Below are positions 1-11,074 of a stretch of 64,000 nt of DNA, piece after piece. The stretch spans positions 6,474-70,473 of the forward strand of contig LUYO01000089.1 in NCBI GenBank assembly GCA_001603295.1, given 5' to 3'. Numbering within the stretch: position 1 is the stretch's first letter; every line of letters starts with the position of its first letter. This stretch comes from Pleomorphomonas sp001603295 (lineage in GTDB: Bacteria; Pseudomonadota; Alphaproteobacteria; Rhizobiales; Pleomorphomonadaceae). The notes below the pieces were generated by a model that ran no database searches, was not told where the DNA came from, and saw nothing but the letters and a program-made list of their open reading frames with translations. Made by a program: the position numbers and the translations under genes.

Positions 1-2
1 AG

Positions 3-239
3 GGTTTCTGCGCCGAGACCGGCGGCGCCATCACCCTGTTCGTCGCCACGCACTTCGGCATTCCCGTGTCGACGACGCACACCATCACCGGCGCCATCGT
101 CGGCGTCGGCGCCGCCCGCCGCGTGTCGGCGGTGCGCTGGGGCATCGCCGGCAACATCGTCATCGCCTGGGTGATCACCATGCCGGCCGGCGCCGCCATC
201 GCCGCCGCATCCTACTGGCTGGTCGACCTGTTCGTCTGA
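3..239 (+). CDS. Inorganic phosphate transporter, PiT family (C-terminal fragment)
   Basis: The window opens inside this gene; 78 codons remain before the TGA at 237-239. The fragment carries the second copy of the PiT signature, an ETGGAITLF stretch followed by PVSTTHTITGAIVGVG, then a basic loop and a final hydrophobic helix. PiT permeases use these repeated motifs to co-transport phosphate with protons or sodium across the inner membrane. The last 28 bases overlap the 3' end of the opposite-strand DUF817 gene, so the two genes converge. The N-terminal part, and so the full length, is outside the window. Family assignment is firm; exact substrate is inferred. Confidence 0.85.
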   Translation, partial: GFCAETGGAITLFVATHFGIPVSTTHTITGAIVGVGAARRVSAVRWGIAGNIVIAWVITMPAGAAIAAASYWLVDLFV

Positions 240-1075
240 GCCGCATCCTCGCCGCCGGGCCGCGCCTCGGGCGGGCGCGGCGGCAGGACGAGCGTGACCA
301 GCGTGAAGCTCACGAACAGCAAGAGATACCACGACCCCATCTTGCCGAGCGAGACGGGGTGCCAGACCCCCTGCCCCGGATAGAGCCAGGTACCGGTGAC
401 GGTGCCGACATTCTCCGCCAGCCACATGAAGACGCTGGTCAGCAGCGCGGCGACGACGAGCGGCATCCAGCGAGCCTCCCGGTCCACCGTGAAGTAGATC
501 CGCACGCGCCCGTAGAGCAGCGCCGTCGCCGCGAACAGCAGCCAGCGGACATCGTAGACGAAGTGGTGGGCGAAGAAGTTGGCGTAGATCGCCAGCGACA
601 GCAGCACAGTGGACGCACGGCCTGGGAAATCCGTGAAGCGCATGTCGAAGACGCGCAGTGCCCTTGCCATGTAGCTGCCGACCGAACCGTACATGAAACC
701 CGAGAACAGCGGCACGCCGGCGATGGCGATCGTCGCCGGCTCGGGATAGGCCCAGGAGCCCATCCGGACCTTGAAGATTTCCATGACGGTGCCGACGACG
801 TGATAGACGGCGATCACCTTCACCTCGGACAGGCTCTCGAGGCGTAGCGCCAGCATCAGGATCTGCACCGTCAGCGCGAAGGCGAACAAGAAATCATAGC
901 GCTGGACCGGCCATTCCGCCGACCAGAGGTATTTGGTGACGATTAGCGCCGCCAGCATGACGCCGCCGAACAGGCAGGACCACGCCTGCTTCAGGCCGAA
1001 CAGGATGAATTCGGCCATGGGAGCCGGCAGGCGTGCCAGAAAGCGCCGCAACGCGAGGCGCAGCGGCTCCAGCAA
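212..1075 (-). CDS. DUF817 family integral membrane protein
   Basis: A 287-residue polytopic membrane protein with about eight hydrophobic segments. The stretch FGLKQAWSCLFGG near residue 27 and FSGFMYGSVGSYMARA near residue 125 are typical of DUF817, a family of unknown function. The C-terminal 20 residues are polar and run into the converging phosphate permease gene. The first codon of the longest frame is TTG at 1075; the next plausible start is ATG at 1018, which would remove 19 residues, so the N-terminus is uncertain. No function can be deduced from neighbours, because the upstream cyclophilin gene is unrelated. Confidence 0.8.
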   Translation of the reverse strand: MLEPLRLALRRFLARLPAPMAEFILFGLKQAWSCLFGGVMLAALIVTKYLWSAEWPVQRYDFLFAFALTVQILMLALRLESLSEVKVIAVYHVVGTVMEIFKVRMGSWAYPEPATIAIAGVPLFSGFMYGSVGSYMARALRVFDMRFTDFPGRASTVLLSLAIYANFFAHHFVYDVRWLLFAATALLYGRVRIYFTVDREARWMPLVVAALLTSVFMWLAENVGTVTGTWLYPGQGVWHPVSLGKMGSWYLLLFVSFTLVTLVLPPRPPEARPGGEDAAQTNRSTSQ

Positions 1076-1192
1076 TGGACCGGTGGCACGCTCCGGCAGG
1101 GGCGGAATGGCGCGGCTCCCAAAGAAAAGCGCCGACGGAGGACTCCGCCGGCGCGAGACGCAGATCGATCGGGATGGCTGCGGCGCGGCCGA

Positions 1193-1669
1193 TCAGGCCG
1201 CGTCGGCCGCCACGACGACCGAGATGATCTTGTCGGGATCGCGCACCGGCTCGCCGCGCTTGATCTTGTCGACGTTCTCCATGCCCTCGATCACCTTGCC
1301 CCAGACGGTATACTGCTTGTCCAGGAAGCGGGCGTCGTCGAAGCAGATGAAGAACTGCGAGTTGGCCGAGTTGGGGTTCATGGCGCGGGCCATGGACACC
1401 GTGCCGCGCACGTGCGGCTCGGCGTTGAACTCCTGCTTCAGGTCCGGATACTGCGAGCCGCCGGTACCGGTGCCGTGCGGGCAACCGGTCTGGGCCATGA
1501 AGCCGTCGATCACCCGGTGGAAGACGATGCCGTCGTAGAACTTCTCGCGCACCAGCTTCTTGATGTGCTCGACATGGTTGGGCGCAAGGTCGGGCCGCAT
1601 CTCGATGACGACGGTGCCCTTGGTGGTTTCCATGACGAGGGTGTTCTCGGGATCCTTGATATCGGCCAC
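1193..1669 (-). CDS. ppiB: Peptidyl-prolyl cis-trans isomerase, cytosolic cyclophilin
   Basis: A 158-residue single-domain cyclophilin without a signal peptide. Cyclophilin landmarks are in order: FHRVIDGFMAQTGCP near residue 50, a MARAMNPNSANSQFFI block near residue 93, and the TVWGKVIEGMENVD stretch near residue 121. The enzyme isomerises Xaa-Pro bonds in the cytoplasm. The start is GTG at 1669, chosen because a near-perfect AAAGGAGG lies just upstream. It lies downstream of an exported paralogue on the same strand, about 66 bases away, so the two may share a transcript. It is about half identical to that neighbour by eye, suggesting local duplication followed by relocation of one product. 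Confidence 0.95.
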   Translation of the reverse strand: MADIKDPENTLVMETTKGTVVIEMRPDLAPNHVEHIKKLVREKFYDGIVFHRVIDGFMAQTGCPHGTGTGGSQYPDLKQEFNAEPHVRGTVSMARAMNPNSANSQFFICFDDARFLDKQYTVWGKVIEGMENVDKIKRGEPVRDPDKIISVVVAADAA

Positions 1670-1735
1670 GCGGGCCTCCTTTCGGCTCTGGTTGCCGGCG
1701 TGGCTCTAGCACGGCCGGCCGGGAAGTGCGATCCG

Positions 1736-2269
1736 TCAGTTCGGATCGGAGGCGAGGCGCGCCTTGACGATCTTGTCCGGATTGGCCGGCGGCTCGCCGC
1801 GGTTGATCTTGTCGACGACGTCCATGCCGTCGGTCACCTCGCCCCAGACGGTATACTGGCCGTCCAGGAAGCTGCCGTCGGCGAACATGATGAAGAACTG
1901 CGAGTTGGCGCTGTTGGGGTCCTGGGCGCGCGCCATGCCGACGGTGCCGCGACCGAAATGCGCCTTGGAGAACTCGGCCGGAATGTCGGGCAGCTCGGAG
2001 CCGCCCATGCCGGTGCCGGTGGGATCGCCGGTCTGGGCCATGAAGCCGTCGATCACCCGGTGGAAGATGATGCCGTCGTAGAAGTGCTGGCCGACCAGCG
2101 TCTTGATCTGCGCCACGTGCTTGGGCGCCAGGTCGGGCCGAAGCTCGATCGTCACCTTGCCCTTGCTGGTCTCCAGGACCAGCGTGTTGTCGGGCGAGGC
2201 AGCCTGAGCGCCGCTCGCCAGAACGAGCCCGGTGGCGGCGAGCGCCGCGAGAAAGGTCCTGCGGATCAC
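1736..2269 (-). CDS. ppiA: Peptidyl-prolyl cis-trans isomerase, exported cyclophilin
   Basis: A 177-residue cyclophilin with an N-terminal signal peptide: two arginines, a hydrophobic core and an AQA cleavage motif near residue 23. The catalytic core keeps the FHRVIDGFMAQTGDPTGTG and SANSQFFIMF blocks. It should act as a periplasmic proline isomerase assisting folding of exported proteins. The start is GTG at 2269, preceded by AGGGAGA. It is 33 bases downstream of coaD on the same strand and precedes the cytosolic cyclophilin, an arrangement seen in other alphaproteobacteria. The active-site arginine and the FFI phenylalanines are present, so it is likely active. Confidence 0.93.
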   Translation of the reverse strand: MIRRTFLAALAATGLVLASGAQAASPDNTLVLETSKGKVTIELRPDLAPKHVAQIKTLVGQHFYDGIIFHRVIDGFMAQTGDPTGTGMGGSELPDIPAEFSKAHFGRGTVGMARAQDPNSANSQFFIMFADGSFLDGQYTVWGEVTDGMDVVDKINRGEPPANPDKIVKARLASDPN

Positions 2270-2302
2270 ATCGATCTCCCTGCTTTTCAGTGTGCCGATT
2301 CT

Positions 2303-2800
2303 TCAGCCGGCCGGATAGCGGGCGCGGAGTTTGTCCGCAACCTGCGGCGGAACGAAGGCAGTAATGTCGCCGCCGAGACGGGCGATCTGCTTGACGAGGC
2401 TGGACGCCACGTGGCGGACGCCCGACGAGGCGCCGAAATAGATGGTGTCGATCTCCGGCGCCAGCACCGCGTTCATGCCGGCCATGCCCACCTCGACGTC
2501 GAGATCGGAACTGTTGCGGATGCCGCGCACCAGCACGCGGGCGCCATGCCGGCGGGCGATGTCGACGACCAGGTCGGCGAAGGTCACCACCTCGATGCGG
2601 CCGCCGGTGCGACCAGCAATCGGCACCACCAGCTCGCGCAGCATGGCCTCGCGCTCGGCGGCGTCGAACTCGCCCTTCTTCTCGTGATGGATGCCGATGG
2701 CCACGACGAGCGTGTCGAACAGGCGCGAGGCGCGCTCGATCACGTCGAGATGGCCGTAGGTGGCCGGGTCGAAGGAGCCGGCGTAGAGGGCGGTCGTCAT
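2303..2800 (-). CDS. coaD: Pantetheine-phosphate adenylyltransferase
   Basis: A 165-residue enzyme of the usual CoaD length. It catalyses the penultimate step of coenzyme A synthesis, ATP plus 4'-phosphopantetheine to dephospho-CoA. The nucleotidyltransferase motif FDPATYGHLDVI (the TxGH signature) is at residues 10-21, and RGIRNSSDLDVE near residue 92 is the substrate loop characteristic of CoaD. The start is ATG at 2798-2800. It is the first gene of a probable coaD-ppiA-ppiB run on the minus strand. The 224 bases upstream separate it from the divergent small exported protein gene. Confidence 0.95.
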   Translation of the reverse strand: MTTALYAGSFDPATYGHLDVIERASRLFDTLVVAIGIHHEKKGEFDAAEREAMLRELVVPIAGRTGGRIEVVTFADLVVDIARRHGARVLVRGIRNSSDLDVEVGMAGMNAVLAPEIDTIYFGASSGVRHVASSLVKQIARLGGDITAFVPPQVADKLRARYPAG

Positions 2801-3024
2801 GGTTTTCCTGAATAGCCCTTTCCCCGGCCGTTCACAACTCCGCCCCGCCCCGAGCGACCGGTAACGGAGGAAAGTTCGATGCCATCGGCATTTGGTCGCA
2901 TTAACGGCTGATTAAGCATTAGCGCCGATGCCTTCAATGCTCATCATCGCGTTAACTGCCGCGTAACGATCCCGCCCGAAACTCGACCTTCACAGGTAGG
3001 TCTCGCAATGGAAGGCGGCCTGAC

Positions 3025-3273
3025 ATGACGAAGCACGGTACCCTGCGTATGAAGAAGATGGCCCTCGTCATGGCCGGTCTTTCCGCGGCCGTTCTGTCGA
3101 TCGGCGCCACCGAGCCGATGTTCCCGGAACTCGGGCGCGGCGATCAGGCGTCGGACGTCAGCCGTTGCGTCACCGAAACCGTCGACGGCCTCAAGGTTTG
3201 CGCCAGGGAGGCGCACGCGGCCAGCGGCATCACGATCACCACCGTCGCGGCGGGTCTCACCATCGTGGAGTGA
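3025..3273 (+). CDS. Small exported hypothetical protein
   Basis: An 82-residue open frame with a purine-rich GGAAGGCGG about eight bases before ATG 3025. The N-terminus is basic (KHGTLRMKK) and followed by a hydrophobic core ALVMAGLSAAVLSIGA, so it resembles a signal peptide or a single membrane anchor. Two cysteines (near residues 47 and 58) flank a short polar segment, and could form a disulfide in the periplasm. The C-terminal third is threonine and valine rich. I recognise no family. It stands alone, divergent from coaD and convergent with gyrA, with an interspersed repeat starting ten bases after its stop. Confidence 0.5.
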   Translation: MTKHGTLRMKKMALVMAGLSAAVLSIGATEPMFPELGRGDQASDVSRCVTETVDGLKVCAREAHAASGITITTVAAGLTIVE

Positions 3274-3282
3274 CCGGTCACC

Positions 3283-3330
3283 AGAGCATTTCCGCGCGCA
3301 AAGCCGGTTGCCGCTTTCGCTGGAATGCCT
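3283..3330. repeat. Interspersed palindromic repeat, copy 1 (variant)
   Basis: The element begins AGAGCATTTCC and ends GGAATGCCT, with an internal AAAGCCGGTTGCCGCTTT palindrome. It is a diverged relative of the elements at 17595-17677 and 34783-34851, which share the AGAGCA start, the central CCGGTT and the GGAAT(T)GC end. Such short palindromes are scattered in Hyphomicrobiales genomes. The unresolved NN at 3331-3332 lies directly at its 3' edge, consistent with an assembly ambiguity at a repeat. Confidence 0.6.
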
Positions 3331-3384
3331 NNCCTTTTGTTGGTCAGGAAGCGGCGGCCGGCGTTTCCGCCGGCCCGCCGATCA

Positions 3385-6132
<2,748 letters not shown>

Positions 6133-6435
6133 TGGCTTAGACTTCCTGAACTACGCCGCCGTCCGGCCAAATGGCCTCAAGACGGCGGGGGTTGTCTTGT
6201 CCGTCCTGTCATGCGGCTAAGGAACATTTCGCCCTTGCCGGCCGGACCTTCCGGAGATGCTTCGTTCTAGCCGATTCTGACCGTGGAAGCCAACAATGCA
6301 CGCTCCCATCAACAGCCCTGCGAATCGGTGGATTTTCCTTTTCTATTCAAAGCACTATTCGGGCTTTTTGAGGGCCGGCGGCAAGCGCCCGAAACCCTGC
6401 CCGAATACCGCTCGTGGCGGGACGGCCGCAGCCGT
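6133..6435. other. Gene-free stretch upstream of gyrA
   Basis: About 300 bases hold the gyrA ribosome site (AGGAAG, nine bases before the TTG) and presumably its promoter, read leftwards. I see no convincing -35/-10 pair and no conserved protein frame. The right end runs into the terminator of the nitroreductase gene. Confidence 0.5.
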
Positions 6436-6468
6436 CAAAAAGATGGGGCGGACCCGACGATCCGCCCC
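6436..6468 (-). terminator. Intrinsic terminator of the nitroreductase gene
   Basis: On the minus strand GGGGCGGA and TCCGCCCC form an 8-bp stem with an 8-base loop, followed by ATCTTTTT. It begins 14 bases after the nitroreductase stop. Confidence 0.8.
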
Positions 6469-6482
6469 TTCCGTCCGCCGCC

Positions 6483-7124
6483 TCAGCGGATCACGGTGAC
6501 GAACTCTTCCTTCGGCCGGCGTACCTTCTTGAGGCCCACCAGCCAGTCCTGGTCGGCCTGCCGGTAGCCGAGCGGCAGCATGGTCACTGACCTCAAGCCG
6601 CGCGCCCTCAGGCCCAGCAGCTCATCGAGCGCGTCGGCATCGAAGCCTTCCATCGGCGTCGCATCCACCTCCAGCATCGCCGCCTCGGCAATGGCGAAGC
6701 CGAAGCCGATATAGGACTGGCGGGCGGCGTGCTCGAAGTTGGTGCGGGCGTCGCGCGGCACGTAGGCATTGAGCAGCCGGTGGCGGTAGGCGTCCCAGTT
6801 GTCGAGCGCTTCGCCGGTCAACTGCCGCTCCTCGACCACGAAATCGAAGGCCGCGTTGATGCGGTCGGCGGTGTAGGTGTCCCAGGCGGCGAACACCAAG
6901 ATGTGCGAGGCGTCGACTACCTGCGTCTGACCGCTGGCGATCGGCAGGATCTTCGCCTTGATGTCCGGATTGGTGATCACCAGCAACTCGTAGGGCTGCA
7001 GGCCGCTCGACGTCGGAGCAAGGCAAACTGCCTCGACGATCTTGTCGATCTTGTCCTGCGGCACCGGCCGCGCCGGGTCGAACTTCTTGGTGGCGTAGCG
7101 CCAGTTGAGCTTTTCGAGGAGCAT
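6483..7124 (-). CDS. NAD(P)H-dependent nitroreductase family oxidoreductase
   Basis: A 213-residue FMN-dependent nitroreductase of the NfsB-like branch. Typical features are RYATKKFDPARPV at residues 9-21, where the family's Arg/Lys residues contact FMN, then APTSSGLQPYELLVI near residue 39, and a C-terminal LPLGYRQADQDWL. Such enzymes reduce nitroaromatics or quinones in the cytoplasm; the physiological substrate cannot be told from sequence. The start ATG at 7124 is preceded by AAGGA. An upstream in-frame extension has no family similarity and was not used. It is a single-gene unit with its own terminator; upstream lies a MITE-like repeat. Confidence 0.88.
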   Translation of the reverse strand: MLLEKLNWRYATKKFDPARPVPQDKIDKIVEAVCLAPTSSGLQPYELLVITNPDIKAKILPIASGQTQVVDASHILVFAAWDTYTADRINAAFDFVVEERQLTGEALDNWDAYRHRLLNAYVPRDARTNFEHAARQSYIGFGFAIAEAAMLEVDATPMEGFDADALDELLGLRARGLRSVTMLPLGYRQADQDWLVGLKKVRRPKEEFVTVIR

Positions 7125-7276
7125 GGAGGAATCCTTGTCGGAAGGAGGGGCCGTGGCGACGCCGGTTCGGGGAGAGGGCAAAGGGTCGCCGCGAGAGACC
7201 CCGCGACAGTCGCGCGCCGTCGGCGCACCTTGCAACCGCCTCGCACGCAAGTCACCAAGATGTGACCGTCGGCCAC

Positions 7277-7405
7277 TCATACCAATGCGCGAAGACGCTG
7301 ACGCAACCGCTCATTGAGGCCATTGCCGATTTCTCATGTGCATCAGGGGCATGAGAAATCGGCAAGCGAAATACCAGGAGGCATCTTCATGCCTCCCAGA
7401 TATCA
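7277..7405. repeat. MITE-like element B, copy 1, abutting the der stop codon
   Basis: A 129-bp non-coding element starting TCATACCAA and ending in a small hairpin (GGAGGCAT/ATGCCTCC at 7377-7396) and TATCA. Inside is a perfect 16-bp inverted repeat, TTGCCGATTTCTCATG at 7323-7338 against 7350-7365, with an 11-base loop. The left 100 bases are about 88 percent identical to 34683-34782. The final TCA at 7403-7405 is the complement of the der stop codon, so the element ends exactly at the gene. It probably also serves as the transcript end of der. Confidence 0.75.
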
Positions 7406-8809
7406 GCCCTTCTTGTCGTAAGGGTTGTCGCCGCCCGAGCGCATCTGCACACGGATCGGCGTGCCCGGCATGTCGAAGGTCTCGCGCAGGCCGTTGGACA
7501 GATAGCGCATGTAGCTCTCCGGCATGGCCTCGGGGCGCGAGCCGAAGATCACGAACATCGGCGGCCGCGTCTTGGCCTGGGTGATGTAGCGGATCTTCAG
7601 GCGGCGACCGGCCACCGCCGGCGGCGGATGATGCTCGATCAGGCCGGTCAGCCAGCGGTTGAGGCGGCCGGTGGAGATGCGGGTGTTCCAGACGTCGTAG
7701 GCGCGCGCCACCGCCTGCATCAGCTTGTCGATGCCCTGGCCGGCGAGGCCGGACAGCGTCACCAGTTCGACGCCGCGCACCTGCGGCAGCAGCCGCTCGC
7801 ATTCCTCTCGCAGCTCGCGCAACTTGCCGCCGCGATCCTCGACGAGGTCCCACTTGTTGAGACCGATCACCAGCGCCCTGCCCTCGCGGACGATCAGGTC
7901 GACGATGTGCAGGTCCTGCTTCTCGAAGGGAATGGTGGCATCGAGCAGCACCACGACCACCTCGGCGAACTTGATGGCGCGCAGCGCGTCTGCCACCGAC
8001 AGTTTCTCGAGCTTCTCCTGCACGCGCGCCTTGCGGCGCAGGCCGGCCGTGTCGAACAGCTTCACCTCGCGATCCCGCCACGTCCAGTCGACCGAGATGG
8101 AATCGCGGGTGATGCCGGCCTCCGGACCGGTCAGCAGGCGGTCCTCGCCGATCATCCGGTTGATCAGCGTCGACTTACCGGCGTTGGGCCGGCCGGTGAC
8201 GGCGACGCGCAGCGGCCGCTGCACCTCCGGCACCACGAGATTGCCCTCCTCGTCGACGTCGAGGTTGGTCACCGCCTCCTCGCTCTCCGGCTCGGCAAAG
8301 CCGAGGCGCCCTTCCAGCGCCTCCCGCAGCGCGTCGTAGAGGTCGGCGAGCCCCTGGCCGTGCTCGGCCGAGATGGCGATCGCCTCGCCGAGGCCGAGTT
8401 CGTAGGCCTCCATCAAACCGGCGTCGACGGCCCGGCTCTCGGCCTTGTTGGCGACCAGGATCACCTCGCGGTCCATGCGGCGGATCATGTCGGAGAAATG
8501 CTTGTCGAGCGGCGTGACGCCGGCCCGCGCGTCGTAGAGGAACAGCACGGCATCGGCGTCGCGGATCGCCATCTCGGTCTGGGCGCGCATGCGGCCTTCG
8601 AGCGACTCCGGGTTGGCCTCCTCGAGGCCGGCGGTGTCGATCACCTGGAAGGTGAGATCGCCGAGCCGGCCGTTGCCGACGCGGCGGTCGCGGGTGACGC
8701 CGGGCGTGTCGTCGACCAGCGCCAGCTTCTTGCCGACGAGCCGGTTGAACAGGGTGGACTTGCCGACATTGGGGCGGCCGACAAGGGCGACGGTCGGTTG
8801 CGCGGGCAT
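7403..8809 (-). CDS. der: Ribosome assembly GTPase Der (EngA)
   Basis: A 468-residue tandem GTPase required for maturation of the 50S ribosomal subunit. The first G domain has its P-loop GRPNVGKS at 11-18, DTAG near 58 and NKAE near 121. The second has GRPNAGKS at 206-213 and a later DTAG and NKWD, followed by the C-terminal KH-like domain. An acidic linker (about 172-195) separates the two domains. It is the last gene of the yfgM-like/bamB/der series, 81 bases after bamB, and ends in a MITE-like repeat. The length is normal and all nucleotide-binding motifs are intact. Confidence 0.97.
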   Translation of the reverse strand: MPAQPTVALVGRPNVGKSTLFNRLVGKKLALVDDTPGVTRDRRVGNGRLGDLTFQVIDTAGLEEANPESLEGRMRAQTEMAIRDADAVLFLYDARAGVTPLDKHFSDMIRRMDREVILVANKAESRAVDAGLMEAYELGLGEAIAISAEHGQGLADLYDALREALEGRLGFAEPESEEAVTNLDVDEEGNLVVPEVQRPLRVAVTGRPNAGKSTLINRMIGEDRLLTGPEAGITRDSISVDWTWRDREVKLFDTAGLRRKARVQEKLEKLSVADALRAIKFAEVVVVLLDATIPFEKQDLHIVDLIVREGRALVIGLNKWDLVEDRGGKLRELREECERLLPQVRGVELVTLSGLAGQGIDKLMQAVARAYDVWNTRISTGRLNRWLTGLIEHHPPPAVAGRRLKIRYITQAKTRPPMFVIFGSRPEAMPESYMRYLSNGLRETFDMPGTPIRVQMRSGGDNPYDKKG

Positions 8810-8890
8810 TGCGAGCTTTCCTTCAATAGACGTTGCGGCGCCGGATCGTCCGATCCGCCGCCGCCCGTCCGCTTTATCGTGGCGCCGTAC

Positions 8891-10264
8891 TCAGTTCACG
8901 GCGATGAGCGTACCATCTCCGGCCAGAACCATCATCTTGCCGGAATTGAGGATCGGGGCGATGGCGCCGCTGAAGCCGATTTCGGTGTTGACGCCGAGGG
9001 CGCCGGTCACCGCGTCCACCGAGGCGATGCGGCCGTCGTTGGAGGTAGCCCACAGCGTACCGGCCGCCATCACCGGTCCGGCCCAGGAGCCCCTGCGGCT
9101 CGACGACGGCCGGGGCGGCAGCGTCTGCGCCCAGATCACCTTGCCGGTCTTGATGTCGATGGCGATCATCCGGTTCTCGAGGTCGATCAGGAACAGGCTG
9201 CCGCCGGAGACGATCGGCGTCTCGGCGCTGCCGATCGGCTGCTGCCAGCGGACGTTGCCGGCCTTGAGGTCGAGGGCGACCAGCGCGCCGCCAATGCCGG
9301 TGGCGTAGACGGCGTCGCCATGGATCACCGGGCTCGCCGAAGCGTCGCGCAGGCCGGTGATCGCCGAGATCGAGCTGTTGGTGGTGATCGACGCCTGCCA
9401 CTTCACCGCGCCGGTGGCGAGGTCGAAGGCCTGGATCTGGCCGGACGAACCGGCAACCACCACCGTGTCGCCCGAAATGGCGGCGCTGCCGGCACCAGCC
9501 AGCGCCGCGCCGGACACGTCGGTCGAGGCGCGCCAGCCGGCGGCGCCGGTCGCCGCGTCGAAGGCCTGCACCACGCCCGACTGGGCGGTAACTACCACCT
9601 TGCCAGCGCCGATGGCCGGCGCCGAGCGGGCCGGCGCGTCGAGCTTGGTACGCCAGAGGATGGAGCTGGAACCGATGTCGATCGCCACCAGTTCGCCATA
9701 GCCGGTCGCCGCATAGACGCGACCGCCGGCCACCGCGAGGCCGCCGCCGCCAACCGCGTCGCGCTTGCCGGCCGGATAGACGCTGACGTGCCATAGGGCG
9801 CCGCTGTTGGCCACCTTGAAGCCGGAGACGACGCCAGAGGCGTCATAGACGTAGACAACGCCATCGGCGGCCACCGGCCGCGCCGATATGCCGCGGCCCT
9901 TGCTGGTAGAAAGGCCCATCATGTCGTTGCCGAAATCCGACTTGCCGCCCTTCATCGACCAGAAGTGCACGCCCTTCAGCGCGCCGGCGACGTTGCCGGG
10001 ATCGTTGGTGGCCGTGCCACCCGGCTGCGACCAGGCGGCGAGCGCCGTCGCCGCTCCGATGGTCGCCCGGCCGTTGGTGACGCCGCGCGTCGGGTCGGAC
10101 ACGGCAAGGATGGACGTACGGTCGCCTTCGGCGACGACCGCGTCCTTCTTGAAGGGATTGAGCGACGACAGCTGATCCATCGCCGAATCCGAGCCGCAGC
10201 CGGCAAGCGCCGCGACGACGGCGAGCGACAGGAGGGCGGCGGAGAGGCGCGGACGGGCGATCAT
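8891..10264 (-). CDS. bamB: Outer membrane assembly lipoprotein BamB-like (PQQ-type propeller)
   Basis: A 457-residue lipoprotein. The signal peptide ends in a lipobox LAGC with the lipidated cysteine at residue 23. The rest is built of repeated blades with the PQQ-propeller pattern, e.g. VYATGYGELVAIDIGSSS and DLATGAVKWQ, which should form an eight-bladed beta-propeller. BamB is the periplasmic scaffold of the BAM complex that inserts outer membrane proteins. Its ATG overlaps the stop of the upstream YfgM-like gene as ATGA (10261-10264), implying translational coupling. The order YfgM-like, BamB, Der is conserved in bacteria and supports the call. Confidence 0.9.
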   Translation of the reverse strand: MIARPRLSAALLSLAVVAALAGCGSDSAMDQLSSLNPFKKDAVVAEGDRTSILAVSDPTRGVTNGRATIGAATALAAWSQPGGTATNDPGNVAGALKGVHFWSMKGGKSDFGNDMMGLSTSKGRGISARPVAADGVVYVYDASGVVSGFKVANSGALWHVSVYPAGKRDAVGGGGLAVAGGRVYAATGYGELVAIDIGSSSILWRTKLDAPARSAPAIGAGKVVVTAQSGVVQAFDAATGAAGWRASTDVSGAALAGAGSAAISGDTVVVAGSSGQIQAFDLATGAVKWQASITTNSSISAITGLRDASASPVIHGDAVYATGIGGALVALDLKAGNVRWQQPIGSAETPIVSGGSLFLIDLENRMIAIDIKTGKVIWAQTLPPRPSSSRRGSWAGPVMAAGTLWATSNDGRIASVDAVTGALGVNTEIGFSGAIAPILNSGKMMVLAGDGTLIAVN

Positions 10265-10938
10265 CCGGCGGCTCCATCGCCGACGTTGGCAGCCTCGGAT
10301 ATGGCGAGATCGCGCAGGATGCGGGCGCGGGCGCGCACGTCGGACGGCGTCGCCGGATCGTCGGTCAGCTTGCGGGCTTCCGTATTGACGCTCTTCCAGT
10401 CCTCGGCGCGGACGGCGGCGAGAGCGATGATCTCGCGCGCCGCATGGCGCCAGGGCGAGATGTCGTTGTTGTAGCCGGCGACGCGCGCCTTGATCTGGTC
10501 GAGGGTCTCGCGGTCGACGGCGATCAGCGCGGCGCGGACGGCGGCGAGGTCGCGAAAGGCCTGGTCGACGCCGGAAGCCTTGGACAGGTCCTCGAAGGCG
10601 GCGAGCGCGTTGTCGGTCTCGCCCATCGCCGCGTGCTCGGAGGCGGCGCGGAAGCGGGCCAGCACCTGATACTGCGTCGGCGCGCTGCCGGCATAGACGG
10701 CCAGCGCCTCGGCGAGCGCCTTGTGGTCGCCCGGCTTCACCGAGGCCAGAACCTCGGCATAGGCGTCGCCCGCCGCGTTGGCGCGGCTGGTCGCCCAGTA
10801 GTCGTAGCCGCGCCAAGCGGCGGTGCCGATGACGATCAGGCCGGCCGCCAGATAAACGAGCCAACCATAGCGCTTCCACATGCTGCTCAGCCGGTCGCGG
10901 CGCAGGTCTTCGCCCACTTCGTCGAAAATATCAGACAT
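10261..10938 (-). CDS. YfgM-like tetratricopeptide membrane protein
   Basis: A 225-residue protein with a cytoplasmic N-terminus (SDIFDEVGEDLRRDRL), one membrane helix near residues 28-46, and an alanine-rich helical periplasmic domain of the TPR_21/YfgM type. E. coli YfgM associates with the Sec translocon and periplasmic chaperones; a comparable role is inferred here. The start ATG at 10938 is supported by the conserved sequence beginning MSDIFDEV. Its stop overlaps the bamB start by four bases. The gene is probably first in the operon with bamB and der; NnrU on the same strand lies about 135 bases upstream. Confidence 0.82.
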   Translation of the reverse strand: MSDIFDEVGEDLRRDRLSSMWKRYGWLVYLAAGLIVIGTAAWRGYDYWATSRANAAGDAYAEVLASVKPGDHKALAEALAVYAGSAPTQYQVLARFRAASEHAAMGETDNALAAFEDLSKASGVDQAFRDLAAVRAALIAVDRETLDQIKARVAGYNNDISPWRHAAREIIALAAVRAEDWKSVNTEARKLTDDPATPSDVRARARILRDLAISEAANVGDGAAG

Positions 10939-11074
10939 CTTCCATCCAACTGTCCGGTCGCGATCCCCCGCAGGATTCGCCCATGGCACGGCCGGCGCCG
11001 GCCTCGCGCCAGCGCAACTCATCGACGCCGTTTACAGCGTTTTTCGCGGCGGCGCCACCTCTTCATGCGGCGGT

